Assembly: GCF_041296385.1 (NCBI RefSeq)
Contig: NC_091014.1
Location: 53,648,078-53,712,077 of the forward strand
Direction of reading: 5' to 3'
DNA: 64,000 bases
From: Aphelocoma coerulescens
Taxonomy: Eukaryota; Chordata; Aves; Passeriformes; Corvidae
Both the position numbers and the translations under genes were made by a program. The notes under the pieces are model-generated. The model worked only from the letters and a program-made list of their open reading frames with translations. It was not told the DNA's origin and searched no databases. The stretch's first letter is position 1, and every line of letters starts with the position of its first letter. Below, in pieces: positions 24,657-38,100 of this stretch.

Positions 24657-27600
24657 GGCCATCCATTTCTCCAGGAATTGCAGCCCTGCTCCAATGCTCC
24701 GGTTCGAGAAATTGGTCTAATTAGAGAAGAGTGAAATGCTTCTCCTGCTTGGAGAGCCTCAGGTCCCCAGCCTACTTAAAGCTCCACATAAGACCATTAG
24801 CACGACAACGTGTCTCCCCAGAACGACGCATCCGCTCGCACGCTTGGCAGGCGGCCGACCAGATGTAGCCAGGCTGTCTGGAGGTGCCAAGCATAACAAT
24901 TAACAGTGGCTTCGTGGTGGGGTTGGCAATGGCAGCTGCAAACAGCAGGCACGTTCGGCCGCCCACCTTGCTTCCAGGCATGGCATAGTCCTCTTGCACC
25001 CCTCCAAGAGGCACTGCCGGGGTCAAGGAGATCACAGCAAGGGTCCCTCGGTGCCAAACAGCTGCAGGACCTTGGTGACATACCAAAAATGAAGTCCCCT
25101 GGTGAAGAGCACCAGCTAGTATGTGCCTCAGCTAAATCATTGAATATTGTACCTTATTTCTGCCAAAGTGTTGTGTCTCTTTGGGTTTTTTTCATGATAA
25201 ATCGATCTGCAGTTCTGCAAACACAGAGTCACTTCATCCAGGTGAACAGGCCTGTGGAGTTTGGGAGGGAGGCTGCCACGTTCCTTGCTTGCTGCAGCAG
25301 GCACGAGCTGCTTTATTAGGTCTTAATTACATCCTTGCTATCCAAAATTCTTAAATTTGCCACTAAAGGCAGATGGAAACAAAAATGTCGCACTTTTGCA
25401 GTTCAGATACTTGCAGCCATGAATAATATACTCACACACTCATTTGTTAATGGGTACACTTCTCCTCTAATTTCTTTCCCCCTCCAGACATTTGCAAAAG
25501 CTCTTTTCATATTCCCATCACACCTTTAGCAAGCAGTAAGCCATTCTGTGTTTTGTTGCTCTTATCTCTTCTCTGAAAGCTTTTATTGACTGCATGTTGG
25601 TTTTGTCTCCTCACCTTTTCCATTTCCCATCTAGCCTTTTTTTTGTTGTTATTTTGCTGTTGTTGTTTCAAGCCTTCAGATCTCCAAGAAGTCCCTCATG
25701 GAGCTATTTTGGTTATTCCTCAGTGCAGCAGCTGAGAAATCCAGGAAGAGCTAATGACAGGGACAATAAGGGAAAGGAGACTTGGCTCCGGAATGCATTT
25801 GGATTAAGGGGTGGGGAGTTCAGTAAATTATTGAACTACCTGGATGAAGAATTCATATCAAAACCTATTTTGCCTTAGTGCCTGACACTCATTTGCATTT
25901 AAGAGATGTAAGTGTTTTAGGGATGAGCTCTGAAGCTGCTTCTCTGTATGTTTCTTGCTGCAAAGAGAGGGATGAGCCACTTCCCTCCTTACACAGCAAG
26001 TGCCTGCAGGACTGGGGCCATCCTCCACGCTGAACCAATGAGCAGTGCCCAGCAAGTCCATTCAGAGATGAGTTTCTGTTTCTGCCCTCACACCCACCCT
26101 GCAGCAGCGCTCACAGCAAACCTTTAGCCAAGGCTAGACTGGGTGATCCAGCCAGTTTGCTCCACTTTGCCCAAAACTAGGCACAGAGGTATCCCTTTCC
26201 TGGTGGCTTTCCGGGTGGCTGGTGGTCCTTGCACAGGGGTTGCACAGTGGGTCTGGGGGTTTGATCGAGAAAAGGCCCTGGGGCTCTCCCCTCCCCTTGT
26301 GCACTACCTGTGTGCATGGGACTACCCTCTCCCTGGCTGGATGAGCAGGACCCTGCTTGGCTGCCTCAGAGGTCATGGATGCACCAGGGCTTTGGCCATT
26401 TTCCTGAGTAGGTTTGCAGCCAGGACAGGCATCGGGAGGCTCTGGCACCAACAAGGGCAGGAGGAGCCCAGAGTGCACAGGCAAACAAGAGCATCTACCT
26501 GTTGTGCTTCAATACCAGCTGCTGTTGGAGCCGCTGGAGCGAGGGACTTTCCGAATCTCTGAGGCATGAAACCACTAATAGCTCAGCTTTGATCCCACTA
26601 GTTTGAAAGGAGTCCTGAATTTTCCAAAGCAACCAACTCTCATCAGAGGTTGGAGGCTGCCGCCTTTGCCCATTTTCACTTTGGTTGGGAACGCTCTGAG
26701 CTGTGCGTCTGGAAATGCCCAACTACCTCAAGGAACCTCAGTTTTGTATGACTGGGCCTGTGGCTGCTTTTGGAAGCAAACCACAGTGGCTTCCCAAGGT
26801 ATTTTGGTGGCTGATGGCCGCTTTGGTGCCGTGGTAACCACAAGGGTTTTGTGCAGAAGCGTTTCTGTAACTTCTGAAGTGGGAAATGTGGGGTTGTCTG
26901 CCCTTCCAGAACCTCTTCTCTCGGAGTCTTGACTTTCCTTGCTACCAGGGTCCTTTGGACATCAAAGAAGCTGGTTCACTGAGGACCTTGTTCTGCAGAA
27001 AGGGCCTGGTGTTGCTCTCCACAATCAATTGTTTTTTGTAAGGAGGAGAAAAGCTCTTTGCCCAGCTCAGGCAAAACTAGCAGAAGAAAGGCAGAGTTTC
27101 TAGGTCATGCTGGTTTTGAGAGATGAGTTAAAAAGAGAAAAGAGCTTAGAAGACTCTTGAAACACCGAGCAGTGAGAGGGCCAATGGCTAGGCATTGCAT
27201 ATCCCAAAAGATTGAATCCTCTTTCACATGCCTTGGAAACACCTCGTCCCTTCTCACAGGGCTACTGCTGCTTGCAGCCCAGCGAGCCCATGGGTGAACT
27301 GATGCTTGTTTGGGGGAAGCATAGAGGGGAAGATTCACCTCCAAGCAAAAAGCCATAGTGCTACATCCTTCCTATCTGCCCTGGCTCTCTGGAGCATTCC
27401 CAGCCTTTTTCTTTCCATGCTCCACTGGAGTCTAATCCTGCATGCAGAAAATTCCTCATGCATTTTGCTCTTATTCCTTCAGGGCATCTGTTTTCTCTTT
27501 CATTCTGTCTGGCTGTTCACCAGCCTGAACTCAGTTACTCTAATCCCTCCATCTTCAGTGATGTTCTCAGCTCCACATAATAAATATTAACAGCTTACAC

Positions 27601-30600
27601 ATATCTTGGGGTTCTTATGCAAGGGCTCCAAATAGCTTTACGGTTCATACGCACATGGGGCTCACTTCATTCGCCAGCAAAATACAGCCACCGATGAGAC
27701 AGCAGTTGTTTAGCAACCTACAGTGACAACACACAATAGCTAAGACGGGAAGTAAAGATAAATATCGTATCCATTTGAAACTCCAGGAGGGGATTGGAGT
27801 TGGCAGAATATAAGTACTCATGCTGAATTTTTGCCAGAATGCTCTGAATAGCATTCCTATGCTTACAGAAAGAGCTATAGGATTTAAAATACCTAACCCA
27901 TCCCTGGGGGTTTATTTACAACTCACATAAATGGCATGCACGTTTTGGGATGCCAGTGATGCTCTTCACTGGAGAAAGGCGAGTCACTTGAGTAATGAAC
28001 TGTACAGGATTACTCTAAAGCCCTTCCTCAAACATTCTGAGGAAGGAAAAATCAGATTATTTTGTATAAACACCTATCTATTAGCTATCAAATTAAATGA
28101 TATTTATATCTTTTAGACAGGATCACCCTTCAGCTATGGCTATCTCCACCTTGAGAAGACACCAGGCCAATTGTGGCATTTTTTCAGTGGTGCCACAAAC
28201 TCTTTGATATCCTAATACTAAAAGCTTTAATGTGGTGGAGAAAAAAAGAGAGGAGAGGAGAGGGGAGGGGAACACATTCCTTCCTCTTCAGAGCATGATG
28301 GCTATGGGAGCAGAGACTCTGGTTGAGGACGCTGCATTACCCTTGTGTGATCCAGAGAGCACTGGTGGCATCAAGTGGCACTCGTTCACCATGTGCCTCT
28401 TCCCTATTGGAAAGTTCAGGTTTGACAAAAGCAACAAAGTGAATGGGAGCAAACCAGCCTGTCTCAGCTTCAGCTGATGCCTTGGCTGCTGAAGAAAACC
28501 CAAGCCCTGTGTGACTTACCCACAGGCCATGTACTGGAGCTGAGCATTAACTGCTGGCCATGACCCTTCCTGGCTATCCTCTGCTATTTAAAGATTTTGT
28601 TATAAATGGGTGTTCTGTTCAGTTAATGGAGAGCTTAAAATAAAAAAGTCCCTGGTGATCCTTCAGCAACAGAGATGCTGAGAACCTCAGTTTAAGGTGA
28701 CATCCATAGTGTCCCCCATTTCCTGACTCCCAGACCACAAGGTAGCTTGAGACTTTTCATGTCTCCCTCTGATGGCTTATTCCACCCCAGGCCAGGGTGG
28801 ACACAACCACCCTTTCCCAGTGCTGCAGAGCCCCCCATGTTTGTCCTGGGATCATGAGATGTATGGGGGGCAGGAGGGGCAGGCAGCTGCCAGCACAGGT
28901 GTCTCACCAACATCCACCAAGCTCCCTCCTCTGGGTGTTCCCTACTGAGCTGCTGGAAAGATTTCTCAGCAGAGGAGAAGCAAGCAGGGACAGAAAATTA
29001 GGGATGGGATGGACAATGGGGCACCTCTTGTCTCCCATACAGGCATTTCCACCTGGTGAAGTGGTAACCTCCCAGCCTGTCTCACTGGCCTGAGCACCTC
29101 CAATGACCCTCAGCCAGTGCCCAGAGCTCAGGGACATGCAAAGCATTCCTGCTACTCCCATTCCAGGGATAGGACTTCTCATTTCTACCCTTGTCTTACA
29201 GGGGAATAGCTCTTGAATAATAGTATTAGCTGTCTTTAGGACAAACTTATCCTGCATATTCAGATCTTAAGTTGCCAGCTTCTCTCCAGCACTCCTGTGA
29301 AGCATAGCTAGCTGCACTGTTTTTCTCTGCCTGGGTCTTTACATTTCTAGTGGTTTTGAATTTCACTACACTGCAAAAAGGCCCCTGCTCTTGTTTCTAG
29401 AGATCTCTCTAGTTCTGTCCTCTTCCAGCCACTCCTTCATTTTAAAGGGGCAGGGGAGAGGAGGTTTTTCCACTGCTGTTACAACCTGCATCTTCCCCTT
29501 GCTCCCTAAGGACAATATTAAATACCGATATTGGCTCATGAGCCTCCTGCCCCTGTACACAATGTTCAGTCTGTTCCTTTGACCTGGACTCCTAAGCCAT
29601 GGCTTACAGAGCATGCACAGAAAAACCTACCTTCCTCCCCCTTTTCCCAGTGGCTGTACAGGCACAGCTTAGTGTGATCCACCCTCTCCTACCCACTTTA
29701 TTTTTTTGTACTTCCTAAACTGGTAATGATGCCTAAGGATCAGTTTGTTTTGCGTGATCTGCTTTATATAAGTGTGTTGGCAATTCTTAAACTTTTATCT
29801 GGAGCATCCACTTGCTGGAATATTTCCCATTGGAACGGTTCTCAGTATAAGTTCACAAATACCAGAGATAAATGGGATAGGGGAATAAGCAAGAAAAACT
29901 TGTTTATACAGCTATTGAAATCTGTGCCAGGTTAGGGAACGTAGAATAGGACAAAACCTTTTCAACTCCATTTTAGTCCTTACCAGAATCACATTATCCT
30001 GTAAAATAGCCACACAACAATCTGGAGGATAGGACCCCTAGGTCAAATGACATTTTGGAGCAGCCCTGGACAGCAAAGCCAGTCGGATACCTGAACTCTC
30101 TGCTCCTTGCAGGGCAGAGGCAAGGGCAGAGGACAGGGTTGTGGGACTGCCAGCCCCTGCCTGGTTCAGCCTTGGGGACAAGGCACCAAACCTCCCGCAA
30201 CTCTGCTGCCTTTGCCTCCACACCACAGAACGTCACCACCCTGGCAGGGCTGGAAGGGTCTCGACAGGAGGTGCCTGTGCTGGCACGACCAGCACACCCA
30301 GCCTGCCTGGGAACTACAGGGGGACAGGGAAACACAAGCTTCTGCAGGCAGTCCTGCAGCACACGGAATCCCGCAGGGCAAAGCTGTGCCAGGGGGACCT
30401 GGAGGGGGCACAGGCAGAGAGCCACCCACCAACACACGAGGGATCCCTGCTGTGCCTTCCAAGGAAACGGGCATTTCTCACCCCTCCGATCCTGCCCACA
30501 TATTTCTCAGTGAACTCAGGTCTTGCCTCTGGGCACTCAGTGCTATTTAATTTATCCAAAGGGATAAATCCCCCTCTCCTACTTTCCAGGCTGGCATGCC

Positions 30601-31490
30601 ACAGCAGCCTCAAACCTGCACACATCAAGGCTTGGCTACACATTGGCCGTAACTACAGCATCCCCTGCTACATCATCCTAATCCCCTCCCATTCCCCTTC
30701 TTCCTAAAATGACATGTCTGGATGCAAAACTAAACGCGGGAAGAAACCCCGACCAGTTCTTCCTCTTGCCCCTTCTCCTCTAATCCCCGCTAGCCCTCTC
30801 CAGGCTTTGCCTGGTGCCTCATCACAACTCCCCAGAGGTACCAGGTGCTGCAGGTCACCCCCGAGGCCTCCCGTGTTTGCTGGGGAAAGGCTCCCAGGGA
30901 GCGAGGAAGGCTCAGGGGACGGCCCGAGCAGGGAGGGAAGAGTCTCGCTTGCCGCCTGCCGTCAGAAATCTGAACTGAAGATCGCCGTGATCCCGACACC
31001 TCGGCCAGCAAGTGCAGGCCTGGGCTCACACCAGTGTGCAGCCAGCAGGACCCCTCCTCTCGTCGCTGCACACCTCCCCTCTCTGACACGAGGGAGCCCA
31101 ACTGCATCTTCAAGGCACCACGACAGAGTTGTGACTTCCAGCTGTGCACCACCAAGTGCCTGCACAGGGAAACTTCATTACAAACTCCACCTGCCCTCTA
31201 CAACTTTCCAGATGGCCTACATTAAGGGAAACAAGGTGCATTTTACTTACGAAAAACAATAACCTGTATTTATGGTTTGACTCTAAGCCATAATTCAGTG
31301 CCAAAGCTCAGCAAATAAGTAAAGAAAAAGCTTATGCTTTTAAATCACCTGCAAGGCTTCAGGCCACTCTCTTAGCAGAAGCTTTCCTGCTGCAAGGTGC
31401 AAGCCTCTGTTCTGGAGGAATAGAAGGTTTCACCAGGAGAAGCTGTCACGCCCACACATGACATTGTAAGGAAGAGAGCAAGCCACACAG
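24657..31490. other. Intergenic, right part, up to the TAB1 3' end
   Basis: Contains mildly CpG-enriched patches at 24.79-25.03 kb and 30.72-31.08 kb, an AT-rich stretch at 27.56-28.25 kb and a GA-rich tract at 28.24-28.27 kb. No recognised gene. Reading frames up to 188 codons at 30.1-30.7 kb occur in several frames at once and show no protein character. Confidence 0.6.
28237..28270 (+). repeat. GA-rich tract
   Basis: A purine-only run built from AGAGGAGAGG-like units. Simple sequence. Confidence 0.85.
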
Positions 31491-31516
31491 GTGCCAATGA
31501 CTGTAGCTATAAGTTA

Positions 31517-31522
31517 TTTATT
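31517..31522 (-). terminator. TAB1: TAB1 poly(A) signal AATAAA
   Basis: AATAAA on the minus strand 447 bp after the stop. It is followed about 20 nt later by a CA and then a TG-rich downstream element (TGTGTGGCTTG). This is the usual arrangement of a vertebrate cleavage site. Confidence 0.75.
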
Positions 31523-31602
31523 CTGCAAAATAGAGGTATCTTCTATGGAGTTGAACACTGGAATCACAGCATTATGAACTGAGTTGTGGAAACATTATGA
31601 CA

Positions 31603-31657
31603 GCACACACACACACGCAGGCACACACGTGTACACCTACACACGCGCACACACGCA
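31603..31657 (+). repeat. (CA)n microsatellite in the TAB1 3' UTR
   Basis: Imperfect CA repeats with ACACG interruptions. In TAB1 mRNA this reads as an imperfect UG repeat. Confidence 0.85.
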
Positions 31658-31968
31658 GCCTTCGTACGGGCCCCACTCCTGCACGATCCACATGGAGCCC
31701 TCTCTGCACCTTTATCTGCAAAAACCTGCGGTGAGGGTTGCATTCAAGACCCCTTCCCCTATTCACAGGGCTTCCCAGGGCTGGTCAGGATTGGGAACAT
31801 GGCACAGGCAACACGTGTGTAGTGCACAAGACCCCCTGCCCAGTGTCCAGCACATCCTGGAGAGGAGTTAGCTCTGGGCAGAACGCAGCCCTCAGTGGAA
31901 CACTCTCACTCTTGCCTCAGTCTTTGCCCACACAGCTGAGCACAAGGTGTCTGCAGGAGGCAGATACA

Positions 31969-32176
31969 TTAGGACACAGTCAGTGCTCCCTGCTCGCCAT
32001 GGTCCATGTTCCAAAGCCGGTAAAACTCTGCAAAATCCACGTAGGGCTCCACACGCCCATCCTCATCTGGCTGGAGCGAGTGGGTGGGGCGGGAGCGGAA
32101 GAGACCTCCATCTGAACTCGAGCTGCTGCTCTGCGTGTGAGTATTGGTTGACTGCAGTGTCACAGTTGGGCTTTGG
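31969..32176 (-). CDS. TAB1: TAB1 coding exon 11 (TAK1-binding C-terminus)
   Basis: Residues 434-502 and TAA stop. It opens with a Ser-Pro site, continues through a run of six Ser, and ends in the TAK1-binding helix PYVDFAEFYRLW. The acceptor is CTCCTTAG|CC. Mammals also make a TAB1-beta form with an alternative last exon and no TAK1-binding helix; I could not identify that exon here. Confidence 0.96.
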
Positions 32177-35100
32177 CTAAGGAGGGAAAAAGAGAGAACA
32201 TAAGCATCTTTATTCTACTCCATCTGATGCATTGGACAAGAAAAGCACCAGAACAAGCACCAGTTTCTTCACAGATCAAGCTATCGTAGCAGACAGCTAA
32301 AAAGTTGCAGTCACTTGCTCTATGAGAGCGCTACAAGTGTTGAGAACTGATTGGAATTGACAAACACCAAAGGTATCTGATTCACATTAACTGTAAGGCC
32401 TTAAGTACAACCAGGCATCTGAGCAACAGAGGAAGCAGGAAAAAAACAGGCATGCACTCTGCTGGCCTCCCCATACCCAGAACAGTACGAGCTTTACGGG
32501 AAGAGTCTGGCAGCAAGGAAAGCTATTCTTGCGTGCCCTGTGCTGCAGCCAAGGCAGCTCTAGTGCGTCAGCCTCATTGTTTCTGGAGCTACAGAGCACA
32601 ATACCCACAGCGCTTCTTCACTGGGCAGTGTGTACACACCACCCTGTGCCAAGGGCTCAACATAAACCACAGCCACTAACTAGTATGACACTGCAGAGTG
32701 GATCCAAAGAGGACCCAGTTCTAAGCTTTATCCACTTTTTTTTTTTCCGGGCTCTGTCTGTAAGCAAATCAACTTCAGCAGCATAGCCTCTCCAGGAGCT
32801 TTACAGGTGACACAGAGTCCCCCTTCCTTACTAAAATGAAGGGCATCCACAGTCCCTCTGTGCACAGCACCCAACACACTTGGCACACGAGATCCAAAGA
32901 GAAGGGCTGCTCACTGCCAGAATGCCTTCCACGAACAGCAGCAGATGCTGCTCCCAAGGCATGTCGCCAGAGCTGGCTTCAGAGCTGTTGCCTCACTCAT
33001 TCCCACTCCTCACACAATTGCTTTCCAGCTAACACATTATGCTGGCTGTCAATACTGTTAGTGGGGGGGGGAGCGCATTCCAGATAAGGGAATGACTGAC
33101 AGGTAACTGACAGCTGTCTCTGCTTTTCAACCACTTTATACAGTGTGAGGTGCAGGGAAAACTGGGGGTAGCAAGAGAGCAGGACTTTACTTAGTGAGGG
33201 TGGGGGTGGCTTCATCCAGAGTTGAGCTGCTGTGGGCACCATTGACCATCTGGCCTTGAGAAGGCATGACAAGAGACAGTGTGACACTTGTCTTGCTTGT
33301 GCTTTGGGAGCTGGAATATGGCACAGAGACTGGGTAGACACGGCCTCCTGAGAAGGGAGAAAACAGAAGTTATAAAATGCAGTTCAGATACGAGCAACTG
33401 GGGGTGCAGCACAGCAGCAAAAACCCCCAAGAATTTATATCCAAATGCCTTTGATGCTGTACTGTATCCTGTCAAATTGTCACAGATTCCATATCTCAAA
33501 AGCCCATCATCTGTTTAATATAAAAATTCCTTCTACACCAACTACCTCCTCTCCCAATGTGAGGTGAGTGCTGGATCAATCCAGAGATCTTATCTTCCCC
33601 CTCCCCATTTTGTTTCATTCTCTCCCCAACACACCTTGCGTTGGTGTCAGCGTGGGCTGGCTCATCTCACCCAGGGGGTACCCAAAATTCCTCACAAGCA
33701 GCGTCATGTCTTCGTGACGGGGACAGAACTTGGACCGCTCCCCACCACTGGCAAAAGTGTCACAGTGAATGCGCTTTACCCGGTCCACTACTGCTTGTGC
33801 CACAGCATCCAGTGACGTCTGCTTGGCAAACTCTGTGGCTATCATGGCTGCAATTTCCTGAGCAGAGAAGGAAAAAAAAAATCACCAGAAGAAAGATTTC
33901 TAGGAGATTTTGGAGGAAACCTTTTTCTGCCATCTGATCTAAGAGTTTTTATGGCAACTAATCTGACTGTGAGGCTTACCTGCTGAAAATGCGCCTTTGT
34001 GCCTTGAGTCATCCCACTCCCTTTAATGGGCTACTCCTAAAGGACAGGCAGCTGCCTAAAAGAACTGGCTTGGCAAAGCAGCTCCCATATTATTAAACTG
34101 GAATGGGGTGGCACAGGCATTCAGCCTGGCCAGCACTGACAGGACAAATGAGGAGTTCAGCCTGTATGAGAGCAGCTGACACCGCTGGAGTGAGTCAATA
34201 GCCACGGGAATGTTTCCCTTGTGAGCAGGCTCACCTGGTTTGCCTGCCCAGGCCCATGAGCTGCCTCCAGTGCTTTGTAGAGCCCTTCGGACATGAGCAC
34301 CAAGAATCCTGTCACCCCATCCAGTGAGTGCCCTCCGTGGATTTCAGGCTCTGCTATGATGGGCTTAGATTTAGCAGCACTGGAAAGAGACAGTAATTTA
34401 GCATTTAATGGTGACACAGTAGGTGAGAATGGAGTGATCATGAAGAAAAGGAGGGCTTGAAACCCCAAAGTTGACTTTTTCTGACCTGAGCAGTTCAATA
34501 TCAGTATAGCCGTATTTGACCTTGTAATCTCCAATGCGCCGAGTGCTTTCCTGCCCACGAATAGTTCCCACTTGTTTTATTTTCCCTGCATCCAAGCCTG
34601 CCAGATTGAAAACCAAAAATGTTTCATTAACTTTGTGAAACTTGCAGAACTTCCTCTGAGAAAAGAAATATCCACAGCTACATAGGACTGTAAGACAAAA
34701 TGAGACACCAAAGAATCATCAGGAACATCTAAACATCATCAGAACCATCTAAAAAGGGAGAAAAGGAGTAGCAGTTTGCTGCGTTTCAAGGGACATCTTT
34801 TCATTAGTTCCAAGCTGGGAAGGAGAGAGAAGGAGGGAGATACACGCAGCCCAACAGGCATACTCTAAATGCAACAGCTGGCCCTGAGACAAAGCACACA
34901 TCCTGCTCCTAAGCCACCAGCAGCAGCTGGCCTGGGTGCCCAGGCATTTGGCGAAAAGGCAGGGGAACATCTGCGTCTGTCAGCTCTGGACTGTGTGATG
35001 GGAGGAGAAGGCAGGAACGAGGAAAACACATGTGAAGGATTCTGCTTTTTCTTCCACCTGTAATTGGCCCCTGCTCCTAAGCTCCACAATTTTAGTAATA

Positions 35101-38100
35101 CATTGGACTGCAGAGGGAGGTTGTGGAGTCTCCCTCACTGGAGATATTCATGAACCTGTACAACATGCTCGGGGATGACCCTCCTCGAGCAGAAGCTTGG
35201 ACCAGATGAGCCAGTTCAACCTTACCCCTGCTGTGATTCTGAGAAAAGAACTACCTACAAGAGGCACTGAATTTGCTCAAGTGCTCAAATTCATATGGGC
35301 TTCTCCTAAAATAAGAACAATGATCAGTCAAGTATTTATTTAAATAAACTTATGGGGAAATAGCTCTGGCAGAGGCTAGGAAGTAATCGCATCTTGAAGA
35401 AGGTTCTAACAGGGACCATCTGAGTGCTGCTACTATTTGAGGCAGGACTTGGAGCACTTACCTGATCTGTTGTGGCAACCCCCCTTTCCTCATTATACCT
35501 AGAGCTATCAGCCAGAAAACATTGAGATTTTATCTAGGGATGACTGTCCTCAGTACAAGGTGAAGGCAGGGGTCCAGCTGAAATTCTCCCTTTGAGTCAA
35601 ACCAAGCCTTGTTGCACAGATGGCTCTGCACCTACCCCAGCAGTAAGACACAAGTCCTCCATCTGCTGCAGACCACAGCTGACTCATCAACACGGCCCGG
35701 CTCATTTGCCAGCTCCTGGCAGGGGGGTACACGCCATCGACAGACACAAACAGAGGGAGGCTCACAGGACGCCAGAGGGGTCATGTCTAAACCACAGCAA
35801 CTGTCCCAGGGCACCGAACAAGCTGTGATATGCTGGCTGAAGAACCACAAAAGCACAAGACCTCTCCCACTCTTCCCTCAAGACAGGGGTGGCACAGGCA
35901 AATGCTATCCCCACTAGCTCATCTCTGTGCTTCAACCTAGCCCAACAACAACCTCCCTTGGGCCTCCAAAACAGCCTGTGCACACTGTCTTGTTCTACAG
36001 GATCTTCCTTCTGCTGGGGCTGTAAGCAGGAGCGCCAGTGCTGCACCAAGTTAAGGCTGGTACATCTAACAGATCCCTGTTCTCCTATGGACTGCAGCTA
36101 AATTCTGCATTTCTAGCAGTAAAAACACAGTCAAGAAGTCCCTTTCCCTGGATTCTTGTATTCAGTCTTCTGTTTCACGGCACATATCCCTAGTGCAGGA
36201 GTAGGAGTAAAAGTGGGAATGAAAGAGAAATAGAATAAAACAAGACCTAGCAGCAGAAATTACCACATCAACAGCCTCATGTGGTAAGAATGTATCTGCC
36301 AGGTGAATCTAATGAAGAATGCCACCTTAGGTCTACCTAAATAAAAGTACAGCACCCAAGTATTTCAATAAGAAGAATTTGGTACTAGCAATCACACAAG
36401 TGGTCTGGGTTAGCTCTAAACCAAGAAAGAAAACATGTCAAATACTGTAAAGGAAAAGGGAAATTGCCTAAGGCAAAATGTCAGCATTAAGACTTCAACA
36501 GTTACTGATGTGAGAGCAGTAAATGCCAGTGCTTGGCCTGGCTCTGTCTGAAGTGAAGCTGCTTTTTTTCAGCAGCAGCTTGTACAGAGGCATATATTGA
36601 AATGTATCATCCTGAGGGTGAGGCATCACACAGAACTTAAAGCAGCGTAACTGTGGTTTTCCTCCACAGGAGCCATCATACATTGTCCGCTTCACTTCTA
36701 CCCTCTGGCTCTGTGCTTCCACTCCTGCCTTCCTATCGACTACAGCAACAGCTGGAGCACAAATCAATGCCAGTTTGGCAGCTAGACACAAAACTAACAC
36801 TCCAAACTTGAAACAAAGGCATAGTTTTCTGCTGGGTCAGTGAGAGAGCTTACTCACTCTGTAGCCCCAGAATGGCTAGAAAGGCACAAAAAGAAGGCAC
36901 TGAACTTGTCATCTGAAAACACAGTAAGCTTCTTTTTGTGGTTATTTATTGTTCCTGTGGCTTGAGTCATTCTTGGTGCCCCAGATAAACAGCCATGCGA
37001 TGTTCTCAGCTAAGAAGACAAAATCCAAACACTCACCCAGCTGAGAGAAGCGAAAAAGTTCATCCTCATTCTCTGTTGTATGATCCACGTTGAGCTGAGT
37101 CACCTGCAGCCCATCCACCGTGGACTTGCATAGCAGTGCCCGGTTGGTACCTGCAGTGGGAGCAGCGAGATGAGGCACCAGATAGCTCTGCCGTTAACAG
37201 GGAGAACATATCCAAAGGGAAAAGGAACAGAAAGGGGAATAAAGACAGAAAAGAAGAGAAAGGCTCATGTACTTTCTCATCATGATCTCCAAAATGTAAC
37301 CTTGCTAGCAGCATAGTGGGTCTGCTAGGCAGCTCTCCATCCAGACCTGAGCCAGTACCTCCCAAGAAAGTTCTGTATTTCTCAGAGAACCTGCACTACT
37401 CCTCTCAACCCATTTTCCCTCTGTTCTTTGGCCATACACACCACATCACCCAACATCTGCAGGGATGAAGAGCCAGGCTGATTTCAAGTGCTTGTATAAG
37501 TAGCAAGCATATCACTACTTGGCCACAGACCAAAGAAACTGTCCCCCACATTCAAATTTCTTTTACTTCCTAGAGCCCCTGCCATCCACAGGAATGCTGA
37601 GACTGAGCCACTGACAAAAACCAACTCACCCACATTGGCGATGTAGAGCTTGTTGTTGAGAACGACAGCCACAATAGCCATGGCTCCTCCAGAGATCTCC
37701 TGCTCTACAACCTTCAATCTCTCCACAATCTTCTGGTACTGAGGAGGGAGCTGGTGGTGAGGAACACCCTGGAAGCCAAAATGTGGGAGAAGCTTAAACA
37801 CACAGTCCACAACACAGAAATCACAGCTGGAATAAAAATTCTGTAGGGAAGGGACTCATCCTGACATGCTTTGTGTCATGCCTGTAGAAGACATATAATT
37901 TTTTTGTTCAATCCTAGTGAATGACACAGCTTTGATATGGTTCTGGAGAGGACAGTCCAGTACACCTGAAGAACAGAGCCCGTATCTGCCCAGATGCCAT
38001 GCAAATTTGAGGCCCTGCCTCTCATCTGCATGGCTTTGTCCTGGAAGAGCCACATGTACAGGCTGAACTCCTCTCTGTGATACACTCGGTTCCTTATTCA

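Larger units (their letters stand above)
31498..31968 (-). other. TAB1: TAB1 3' untranslated region
   Basis: About 470 bp from the stop codon to the inferred cleavage site. It contains a TG-rich microsatellite (CA on the + strand, 31603-31657). The end is inferred from the only AATAAA found and from TG-rich sequence just past it. Confidence 0.7.

Noticed and set aside
30141..30707. 188-codon plus-strand frame near the TAB1 3' end
   Set aside because: Overlapped by comparable frames on both strands; no recognisable domain, no splice-site support.
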